NCBI GenBank assembly: GCA_902796975.1
Contig: CADBRF010000022.1
Location: 1 to 5,130, forward strand
DNA length: 5,130 nt
Source of the DNA: an uncultured Coriobacteriaceae bacterium
GTDB lineage: Bacteria; Actinomycetota; Coriobacteriia; Coriobacteriales; QAMH01
Reading direction: 5' to 3'
Under the pieces are notes generated by a model, which saw nothing but the letters and a program-made list of their open reading frames with translations, was not told the DNA's origin and did no database searches. The number at the start of each line of letters is the position of its first letter. Within the stretch, counting starts at the first letter, position 1. Position numbers and translations under genes: made by a program. This document shows positions 1-4,674 of the stretch, one piece after another.

Positions 1-666
1 CATGAAGGGGACGAGTCTCTCGCATACCTTGGCGATGGACTTGACACCGCCGAAGATGACCGCGATGGTGGCGATGCAGATGATGGCCGCGACGAGCCAA
101 GTGGGGACCTGTGGGAAGTTGCCGCAGATGATGCCCGTCATAGCCGATGACTGCACGGCAGAGCCTGTACCCAGCGTGGCGATGACGGCGAAGAGGGCGA
201 AGGAGACAGCACCGAGCTTTGCCCACCAGGGAGTGGAGCCATCCCCACGCTTGAAAGCGCGCTCCCAGGCATACATGGCACCACCGAGCATCTGACCATC
301 GCTGTCTTTGACGCGGTAGCGGGTGGATGCATAGACCTCAACGTACTTGGTCGCGATGCCAAAGACACCCGTGAGCCACATCCAGAAGACGGCACCTGGG
401 CCGCCAGAGATGATGGCGGTTGCCACGCCCACGATAGACCCGGTGCCAATGGTGCCTGCCAGCGCGGTGACAAGGGCGCCGAACTGAGAAACATCGCCTT
501 CGGCCTCTTCATCGGCAACAGTGGACATGCGAATTGCCTGCGGGATGCGCCGTTGGATAAAGCCCATGCGAATGGTAAGGAAGATATGCGTGCCAAGCAG
601 CAGGCATATCATGATGGGACCCCAGACGAAGGAGTCGATTTGCGTGAGAAGCGTTTGCACATTCAT
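1..666 (-). CDS. Sodium/alanine symporter family (AGCS) amino-acid carrier, N-terminal part
   Basis: This partial gene reads 222 codons from the ATG at 664-666 to the left edge with no stop. The family imports alanine, glycine or related amino acids together with Na+ or H+ across the inner membrane. The family pattern is clear: an N-terminal VWGP segment (residues 14-17), then GTHIFLTIRMGFIQ (25-38), a short cytosolic stretch, and VSQFGALVTALAGTIGTGSI (59-78) leading into GVATAI and GGPGAVFWMW (88-97), then FGIATKYVEV and a YR pair. GGAMYAWE (128-135) matches the place where the family usually has GGPMY. Members are normally about 450-500 residues, so roughly half is present. Odd point: the usual GTGN motif is GTGS here (Ser77). 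There is no clear Shine-Dalgarno sequence, but an extended -10 promoter lies directly upstream. The gene is divergent from the riboswitch/TerC unit. Family assignment is secure; the substrate is not determined. Confidence 0.93.
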   Translation of the reverse strand, partial: MNVQTLLTQIDSFVWGPIMICLLLGTHIFLTIRMGFIQRRIPQAIRMSTVADEEAEGDVSQFGALVTALAGTIGTGSIVGVATAIISGGPGAVFWMWLTGVFGIATKYVEVYASTRYRVKDSDGQMLGGAMYAWERAFKRGDGSTPWWAKLGAVSFALFAVIATLGTGSAVQSSAMTGIICGNFPQVPTWLVAAIICIATIAVIFGGVKSIAKVCERLVPFM

Positions 667-675
667 GGGTTCAGC

Positions 676-684
676 AGTATAGCA
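676..684 (-). promoter_or_regulatory. Extended -10 promoter of the AGCS symporter gene
   Basis: On the minus strand TGC is followed directly by TATACT (676-681), an extended -10 element with a five-of-six match to TATAAT. No good -35 box lies 16-18 bases upstream, as expected when a TGn extension compensates. Only nine bases separate the -10 box from the ATG, so transcription should begin at or within about three bases of the start codon. That agrees with the absence of a ribosome-binding site. Confidence 0.55.
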
Positions 685-710
685 GCAATGAACTGCAGCG
701 TTTCACTTTT

Positions 711-773
711 CTGTACATTCGCACAGATTTTCGCTGCTGAATGACCACCTCTGTACCATTTTCGCTATGACCA
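711..773. repeat. Degenerate tandem direct repeat in the intergenic region
   Basis: Three words recur in the same order: CTGTAC (711-716 and 751-756), ATTTTCGCT (727-735 and 758-766) and ATGACCA (741-747 and 767-773). The spacers differ: 10 and 5 bases in the first copy, 1 and 0 in the second. It could be a pair of regulator sites or the remains of a local duplication. It lies upstream of both divergent promoters, and its function is unknown. Confidence 0.45.
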
Positions 774-795
774 GCAGGCGATTTTTGGCATCCGG

Positions 796-836
796 TTTTC
801 GAGTGTCACATGGCTGTTGTTGACATTTTCAAGTGT
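796..836. repeat. Paired 11-base direct repeat at the riboswitch/TerC promoter
   Basis: TTTTCGAGTGT (796-806) and TTTTCAAGTGT (826-836) match at 10 of 11 positions and are exactly 30 bases apart, close to three helical turns. The second copy lies just after the -35 hexamer, inside the promoter spacer. This spacing is what a cooperatively bound regulator would use, but no known operator consensus was recognised. Confidence 0.4.
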
Positions 837-848
837 TCCCGGTAGTTT
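820..848 (+). promoter_or_regulatory. Probable promoter for the riboswitch-TerC transcript
   Basis: A perfect TTGACA -35 box (820-825) is followed after 17 bases by TAGTTT (843-848), which keeps the important first, second and last bases of a -10 box. Transcription would begin near 855, about 40 bases before the aptamer. The -35 box and spacing are strong; the -10 box is weak. Confidence 0.55.
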
Positions 849-858
849 GCGAACCAGT

Positions 859-883
859 TGCGCACGGCTCGGACTGGTGCGCA
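859..883 (+). repeat. Inverted repeat in the leader before the aptamer
   Basis: TGCGCAC (859-865) and GTGCGCA (877-883) are exact inverted repeats around an 11-base centre. They could form a leader hairpin just after the predicted transcription start, or be a dyad operator. It lies outside the conserved aptamer, and nothing shows which role, if any, applies. Confidence 0.4.
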
Positions 884-893
884 TGCAGGACAA

Positions 894-1009
894 ACTTGAG
901 GTCCCATGGGGGAGTAGCTAGCGTAGCCGCCTAGCGGTTGCGGGGTATGTTCAACAAGCGTGGCGTAACAGCCTGGCATGCCTGAAACAGTCAGACCCGT
1001 GGTTCAAGT
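894..1009 (+). ncRNA. yybP-ykoY manganese riboswitch aptamer
   Basis: This RNA class senses Mn2+ and commonly precedes TerC-type exporters. Conserved segments appear in the right order: GGGGGAGTAGC (908-918), GTTCAACA (949-956) and AGACC (993-997). P1 is formed by 894-900 with 1003-1009 and by 904-910 with 996-1002, with bases 901-903 bulged and two G-U pairs among 14. P2 is a nine-pair hairpin, 922-930 with 934-942, closed by a CTA triloop. P3 starts with 948-953 paired to 983-989 around a bulged A. The element ends about 50 bases before the GTG of the TerC gene, which is the expected context. In the known class, Mn2+ docks two conserved loops and stabilises P1, raising expression of the exporter. 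The class call rests on motif and structure recognition, not on a covariance-model score. Confidence 0.88.
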
Positions 1010-1044
1010 CGCATAAGGCGGCGTGAACCATGGGTCCTCTTTAT
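994..1044 (+). terminator. Riboswitch expression-platform hairpin, terminator-like
   Basis: Bases 994-1006 pair with 1024-1036 in a continuous 13-pair stem with one G-U pair. The loop is 17 bases and can extend by three pairs (1010-1012 with 1021-1023). CTCTTTAT follows, a modest U-rich tract. The 5' arm contains the AGACC segment and most of the 3' strand of aptamer P1, so hairpin and ligand-bound aptamer exclude each other. The inferred logic is termination without Mn2+ and read-through with Mn2+. The short U-tract leaves open a purely translational effect. Confidence 0.65.
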
Positions 1045-1049
1045 GACTG

Positions 1050-1055
1050 AAGGAG
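1050..1055 (+). promoter_or_regulatory. Ribosome-binding site of TerC gene, possibly sequestered
   Basis: AAGGAG lies seven bases before the GTG start and fixes that start. It can pair completely with CTCTTT at 1037-1042 (one G-U pair, seven-base loop). That short hairpin is compatible with the terminator-like stem ending at 1036, so the off state could also mask the ribosome-binding site. Confidence 0.6.
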
Positions 1056-1062
1056 CTCAACT

Positions 1063-1995
1063 GTGGATCTGTCGATTTTCAGCTTGCCTGAGACCTGGAT
1101 CACCCTCGTCACGCTGACCTTCTTGGAGATAGTTCTCGGCGTAGACAATATCGTCTTCATCTCCATTACATCAGACCGTCTGCCCGAAAACCAGCAGCAC
1201 ATTGGCCGCAAGCTCGGCCTTGCCGGCGCCTTTGTCTCGCGGTGCATTTTCCTCGCCTTCGCCTCGGCACTGGTGCATATGACCAACTCCCTGTTCACGC
1301 TTAACCTGGGCTTTTTCGTCCACGGCTTCTCCGTGCGCGATCTTGTCCTCCTCTTTGGTGGTGCCTACCTCATCTACAAGGGCATTACCGAGCTAAAAAG
1401 CGTGCTCGGGCTGGAGGAGCTCAAGGCGAACCATTCGGAAGAACACGCGGATAAGCGGCAGATTGGCCTTGCCCAGGCTGTTGGCACCATCATGGTGATG
1501 GATATCGTCTTCTCCATCGACTCTGTCATCACGGCGGTTGGTCTGGCCGACCACCTTATCGTCATGATTCTTGCTGTTCTCATCGCCATCATCCTCATGA
1601 TGGTCTTCATCGATCCCATCTCCAATTTCATCAACAAGCATGTGGAGATGAAGATACTTGCCCTTGCCTTTATCGCGGCGATTGGCGTCCTGCTCGTACT
1701 TGATTCGCTTGGTATCAACTCCGGCATCGAGGTTCTGGGCATGCACATGGAGAAGCTCATGGTCTACTTCGCCATGGTGTTCTCGGTGGTGCTCGAGGTC
1801 ATCCAGATGCGCTACAACTCGAATGCCGCCAAGTGGCTGACAGAGCATGAGCGCGAGAAGAACAAAGCTGCCAGCAGCTCTTCATCTGAGCGTGCCGAGC
1901 AGGCTGAAGAGACTGAGGACGCTGCTCAGGAGCACGGGCCTCTCATGGATGTTGAAGACGCGCTTGATACCGTCCTGAAGGCGGACGGAGACTAG
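1063..1995 (+). CDS. TerC-family integral membrane protein, probable Mn2+ exporter
   Basis: The product is 310 residues with the two TerC signature segments. The first is LTFLEIVLGVDNIVFIS (residues 18-34; acidic and polar Glu22, Asp28, Asn29). The second, in the other half, is MVMDIVFSIDSVITAVG (144-160; Asp147, Asp153). These membrane-buried carboxylates are the likely metal site. GGAYLIYKGITEL (99-111) is also typical, and seven or so hydrophobic segments are visible. After about residue 265 the protein has a hydrophilic, Ser/Glu-rich cytosolic tail of about 45 residues, not expected to be essential for transport. Members such as E. coli Alx and the B. subtilis YkoY/YceF group export manganese, and several are controlled by this same riboswitch class. 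The GTG start is supported by AAGGAG seven bases upstream. The older label 'tellurium resistance' is a family name only. Confidence 0.93.
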   Translation: MDLSIFSLPETWITLVTLTFLEIVLGVDNIVFISITSDRLPENQQHIGRKLGLAGAFVSRCIFLAFASALVHMTNSLFTLNLGFFVHGFSVRDLVLLFGGAYLIYKGITELKSVLGLEELKANHSEEHADKRQIGLAQAVGTIMVMDIVFSIDSVITAVGLADHLIVMILAVLIAIILMMVFIDPISNFINKHVEMKILALAFIAAIGVLLVLDSLGINSGIEVLGMHMEKLMVYFAMVFSVVLEVIQMRYNSNAAKWLTEHEREKNKAASSSSSERAEQAEETEDAAQEHGPLMDVEDALDTVLKADGD

Positions 1996-2047
1996 CTCAA
2001 CTCCGCATTCTGCGGACAGCTCCCCACAATCGTCAACCCACCGCGCA

Positions 2048-2076
2048 GGGCAGGCGGGCATCTGCCCCGCTTGCCC
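2048..2076 (+). terminator. Strong GC hairpin after TerC gene, no U-tract
   Basis: Bases 2048-2058 pair with 2066-2076 in an 11-pair stem with one G-U pair and a seven-base loop. It starts about 50 bases past the TerC stop and ends just before the promoter of the next gene. No run of T follows on either strand, so it would be a U-less terminator, an mRNA-stabilising 3' structure, or part of Rho-dependent termination. Confidence 0.45.
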
Positions 2077-2086
2077 GCTGACGTCG

Positions 2087-2115
2087 TTCTCACCGTGCGG
2101 GCAGCGTAGTATGAT
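2087..2115 (+). promoter_or_regulatory. Promoter of the TSUP permease gene
   Basis: TTCTCA (2087-2092) and TATGAT (2110-2115) match -35 and -10 consensus at four and five of six positions, with an ideal 17-base spacer. Transcription would begin near 2122, leaving a 30-base leader with GAGAAGGA (2134-2141) as ribosome-binding site, ten bases before the GTG. The permease is therefore probably transcribed apart from the TerC gene. Confidence 0.6.
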
Positions 2116-2151
2116 GCCCACGCGTAAATTCGGGAGAAGGACGGTTGGGCA

Positions 2152-2943
2152 GTGGATATTCTGAGCTTTATTACAGGCGGCTTGCCTCTGTGGACGCTGT
2201 TTGTCATCTGTCCCATGCTCTTCCTCGCTGGCCTCGTGGACGCAATAGGTGGCGGTGGAGGCCTCATCTCATTGCCTGCCTACCTTCTCTGCGGCCTACC
2301 AGCTCACCTGACCATCGCGACGAATAAGCTCTCTTCGTCAATGGGCACCTCTGTTGCGACCTTCAGGTATGCGAGACGTGGCTACATACCTTGGAAAACA
2401 GCGGGCGCCGCGGTTGTGTGCGGATTGCTCGGATCGACTGTTGGGGCTCATCTCTCGCTTATTGCTAGCGAGCGTTTCCTCATGATTTTCATGCTCATAG
2501 CGCTTCCGTTTGTCGGCGGCTATGTCATCTGGAAGAAGGACCTCAATAGCGACAAACCGGCCTTTGGCACTGCAAAGACGATGGCACTCTGCATGGCAAT
2601 CGCTTTCGGCGTTGGCGTCTACGATGGTTTCTACGGGCCCGGCACGGGGACCTTCCTCATGCTGCTCCTGTGCGGCCTTGCCCGCCTCGATGTGTTCAAG
2701 GCTCAGGGCGTGACCAAGGCAATCAATCTCACCACTAACGTCACCGCACTTGTCGTTTTCCTTCTCAACGGCCAAGTTCTCATCGGGCTCGGACTTGTTG
2801 CAGGCGTGTTCAACATCGCGGGAAACTACGTTGGGGCTTCGCTCTTCTCGAACAAGGGGTCCGCAATCGTCCGCCCTGTCATTCTCGTGGTGGTCATTAT
2901 CTTCAGCATTCGCTTGGCGCTCCAGCTTGCAGGCATCGCCTAG
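2152..2943 (+). CDS. TauE/SafE (TSUP) family membrane permease
   Basis: The 263-residue product has the length and two-repeat architecture of the TSUP family (TauE/SafE/YfcA). The first repeat carries LAGLVDAIGGGGGLISLPA (residues 25-43, with Asp30 and the glycine run 33-37). The second carries GVYDGFYGPGTGTFLML (155-171, with Asp158), the family's hallmark pair. About eight hydrophobic segments are visible, with a short charged loop near residues 127-138. Members move small organic or inorganic sulfur anions such as sulfite, sulfoacetate or taurine-related compounds, but many have no known substrate. No sulfur-metabolism gene lies nearby to suggest one here. The GTG start follows AAGGA at ten bases. 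The gene ends 42 bases before the stop of the convergent MFS gene, and I see no convincing bidirectional terminator in that gap. Family certain; substrate unknown. Confidence 0.93.
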   Translation: MDILSFITGGLPLWTLFVICPMLFLAGLVDAIGGGGGLISLPAYLLCGLPAHLTIATNKLSSSMGTSVATFRYARRGYIPWKTAGAAVVCGLLGSTVGAHLSLIASERFLMIFMLIALPFVGGYVIWKKDLNSDKPAFGTAKTMALCMAIAFGVGVYDGFYGPGTGTFLMLLLCGLARLDVFKAQGVTKAINLTTNVTALVVFLLNGQVLIGLGLVAGVFNIAGNYVGASLFSNKGSAIVRPVILVVVIIFSIRLALQLAGIA

Positions 2944-2985
2944 CTTTCGCTGCCACCGTCTTGTCGGCAACGTCGAGCGGTTTTC

Positions 2986-4197
2986 CTACTCCTGGGCAGA
3001 GGAACGCTTGAGCGCGGTGACCAGCAGGACAAAGGCGATTGCCTCAACCACAACTGCGAAGACGATAATCGCAACCGGAGAGATGCCGTAGAGAGCTCCT
3101 GCGGCAATTCCGCCTATGAGCTGCCCGATTCCCGTTGCAACGGAGAACATGCCATAGGAACTTGCGCGCTGGTTTGAAGGCACCATCCCCGCGACGGCGG
3201 CGCGCATCGTGGACTCCTGAATGCCGAGACTCGCTCCCCAGAGCACGATGCCCACGGCAACGAGGGCGAGGCTTTGCGTATAGGCGAAAAAGGGGATAGC
3301 GGCGCAGACGAAGGGGAGGACGAGCAGGACGCGTGGACCATGTTTATCGTAGGCGACGCCGGTGATGGCTGCGAAGACTGCATCGATGCCCTGGGCAATG
3401 GCATAGAGCACAGGGACGAAGGCGGCGTTGCAAAGCCCTGTCGCAACCATATGGAATGAGAGGACACCAAAGGTGGCGACGCCGATGAGCATCGTGCCGC
3501 AGGCGAAGGTGTAGATCCAGAAGAGGCGGGGAAGCTTGGGCAGCTTTGTGGGCTTGGCTGCTGAATCGTCCTCTGAGTCGCTGGTTTTCTCCTCGGCCTC
3601 GTATATGGCGGGGTTGGGCATCTTGTGGCGGAGCGCCAGCAGCACGCAGATTGCCGCGATGCCCGGGATGATGAGGATGCCGAGGGCGACGCGGTAATCG
3701 TTGCCCGTGGCGGAGAGGAGGGCGGCGACGATAAGCGGGCCTCCCATGGCGCCAATCTGGTCCATGACCTCGTGCAAGGCGAAGCCCTTGCCACGGCCAA
3801 CGGCACTTGCGGCATGCGAGATCATGGCGTCACGGCTGGGAGTTCTCAGACTCTTGCCAAAGCGTTCGAAGATGACAAGAAGCGATACACCAATCAGGCT
3901 GCCGATAAACCCCATCGCGGGCACTGCCAGCGCCGTGGCGGCATAGCCGAGGATGGCAAAAGTCCAGTAGCGGCCGGTCCGGTCTGCAAGTGGACCTGAG
4001 AATAGTCTGCCAGCTAGGGAGGTTGCCTCGCCCAAGCCAGAAACGAGGCCGACGATAAAGGCGGTCGCTCCGAGCGAGGCGAGCAGGGGTCCCTGCACCG
4101 CAAGCGCCCCCTGGTAGACGATATCCATGAGCATGCTCACAACGCCGAAGGACACGATGAAGGCGTAGGGGCGAATCGAATACGTGCCGTCATTCAT
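2986..4197 (-). CDS. Major facilitator superfamily (MFS) transporter
   Basis: The 403-residue product has the two-bundle, 12-helix MFS pattern. Loop 2-3 carries motif A as GPLADRTGRYWT (residues 68-79), and the C-terminal half has its weaker repeat, GVAYDKHGPRVL. The stretch ERFGKSLRTPSRDAMI (111-126), then FALHEVMDQIGAMGGP (139-154), resembles the MJ1317-like branch, where a conserved GK.LR.P.RD and a helix with a buried Asp (Asp146) recur. The central cytosolic loop (about 190-226) is highly charged with an acidic Asp/Glu/Ser cluster. Export of a small molecule or drug is plausible, but the substrate cannot be read from sequence. No clear ribosome-binding site precedes the ATG. The stop of the 95-residue gene lies only 25 bases upstream on the same strand, which suggests co-transcription and perhaps translational coupling. 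Confidence 0.92.
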   Translation of the reverse strand: MNDGTYSIRPYAFIVSFGVVSMLMDIVYQGALAVQGPLLASLGATAFIVGLVSGLGEATSLAGRLFSGPLADRTGRYWTFAILGYAATALAVPAMGFIGSLIGVSLLVIFERFGKSLRTPSRDAMISHAASAVGRGKGFALHEVMDQIGAMGGPLIVAALLSATGNDYRVALGILIIPGIAAICVLLALRHKMPNPAIYEAEEKTSDSEDDSAAKPTKLPKLPRLFWIYTFACGTMLIGVATFGVLSFHMVATGLCNAAFVPVLYAIAQGIDAVFAAITGVAYDKHGPRVLLVLPFVCAAIPFFAYTQSLALVAVGIVLWGASLGIQESTMRAAVAGMVPSNQRASSYGMFSVATGIGQLIGGIAAGALYGISPVAIIVFAVVVEAIAFVLLVTALKRSSAQE

Positions 4198-4222
4198 TGC
4201 GGGTCATCAGCTTTCGTTCAGC

Positions 4223-4510
4223 CTAATCTTGCTCCGGCGAATTGAGCCAGTCGTTCCATTTGGCATTTGCCGTCTCGGTTATCTTCTTGTCCACGATGGC
4301 GTGGCGGTGCTCGAGGATGGCAAAGAGCTCGTCGGCGATGTCCTCCACGCTGTTGGGCCGCGCGCTCAGGAGATAGCCGGTCATCCGATGCATAGACCAG
4401 GGGCCACCAAGCTGGTCAGCGAGCACGTATCCGAGTTCTTCGGGAAATCCGAGTTTCTTTACGGCCGCGATGAGCCGCTTCTGCTCGTATGTCTTGTCCA
4501 ACTGTTCCAT
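4223..4510 (-). CDS. Small conserved-looking protein of unknown function (95 aa)
   Basis: The product is soluble, without signal peptide or membrane segment, and looks entirely helical. Visible landmarks are a charged N-terminal helix (EQKRLIAAVKKLGFPEEL), a central HRMTGYLLSARPNSVEDIADELFAIL (about 41-66), and a lysine-rich C-terminal helix ending in NAKWNDWLNSPEQD. The pattern R-M-x-G-Y-L...P-x-S-x-E-x-IADE resembles uncharacterised small proteins I recall from Clostridia and Actinobacteria; that is memory, not a search. Its own -10 box sits seven bases before the ATG, suggesting a leaderless message. It is likely the first gene of an operon with the MFS transporter, 25 bases downstream. 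The coding call rests on this promoter, the sensible amino-acid composition and the tight spacing. Function unknown. Confidence 0.82.
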   Translation of the reverse strand: MEQLDKTYEQKRLIAAVKKLGFPEELGYVLADQLGGPWSMHRMTGYLLSARPNSVEDIADELFAILEHRHAIVDKKITETANAKWNDWLNSPEQD

Positions 4511-4517
4511 GCTCGCA

Positions 4518-4546
4518 ATTGTAGCGCACTGCGTAAGAGGAGTCGC
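4518..4546 (-). promoter_or_regulatory. Promoter of the small-protein/MFS operon
   Basis: On the minus strand TACAAT (4518-4523) matches the -10 box at five of six positions and ends seven bases before the ATG. A partial -35 box, GCGACT (4541-4546), lies 17 bases upstream and keeps only the central GAC. With the usual six to eight bases between -10 and the start point, transcription begins on or beside the A of the ATG, and no ribosome-binding site is present. Confidence 0.5.
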
Positions 4547-4607
4547 CAGAGGACGTGCTGGTTTGAGCTTCGCCTGTAGCCCGGGTGTTACGTTGGCGTA
4601 TTGGCCT

Positions 4608-4636
4608 TTGCCCTGCTCAGCTGACGTGTATACAAT
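4608..4636 (+). promoter_or_regulatory. Promoter of the right-edge membrane protein gene
   Basis: TTGCCC (4608-4613) and TACAAT (4631-4636) match -35 and -10 consensus at four and five of six positions with a 17-base spacer. Transcription would begin near 4643, giving a leader of about 30 bases with GGAAAGG (4663-4669) as ribosome-binding site. It is divergent from the small-protein promoter about 85 bases away. Confidence 0.62.
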
Positions 4637-4674
4637 GTCTCCGGTTCCAAGCCCACGTCACTGGAAAGGCGCTC

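Noticed and set aside
553..744. 63-codon plus-strand open frame across the symporter start and promoter
   Set aside because: It has no ribosome-binding site, overlaps the symporter's coding start and promoter antisense, and has no recognisable features.
1374..1848. Long open frames on the minus strand inside the TerC gene
   Set aside because: They lie antisense to a gene with clear family motifs, and their products are His/Asp-rich or Met/Arg/Ser-rich low-complexity sequences without any domain pattern.
2338..2970. 210-codon minus-strand open frame opposite the TSUP gene
   Set aside because: The product is a charged Glu/Asn/His-rich sequence antisense to a certain permease, with no ribosome-binding site. 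It is a codon-bias shadow.
2944..2985. Possible bidirectional terminator between the convergent TSUP and MFS genes
   Set aside because: Only three- or four-pair stems could be drawn, and the lone T-run (2981-2984) is not preceded by a stable stem.
3114..3815. 233-codon minus-strand frame within the MFS gene
   Set aside because: It is the same strand in another frame, and the product is a Ser/Pro/Ala/Arg-rich frame-shift shadow of the transporter.
4190..4207. Five-codon minus-strand frame (ATG to TGA) overlapping the MFS start
   Set aside because: Its stop overlaps the first codons of the transporter, which would suit reinitiation, but it has no ribosome-binding site and such short frames arise easily by chance.
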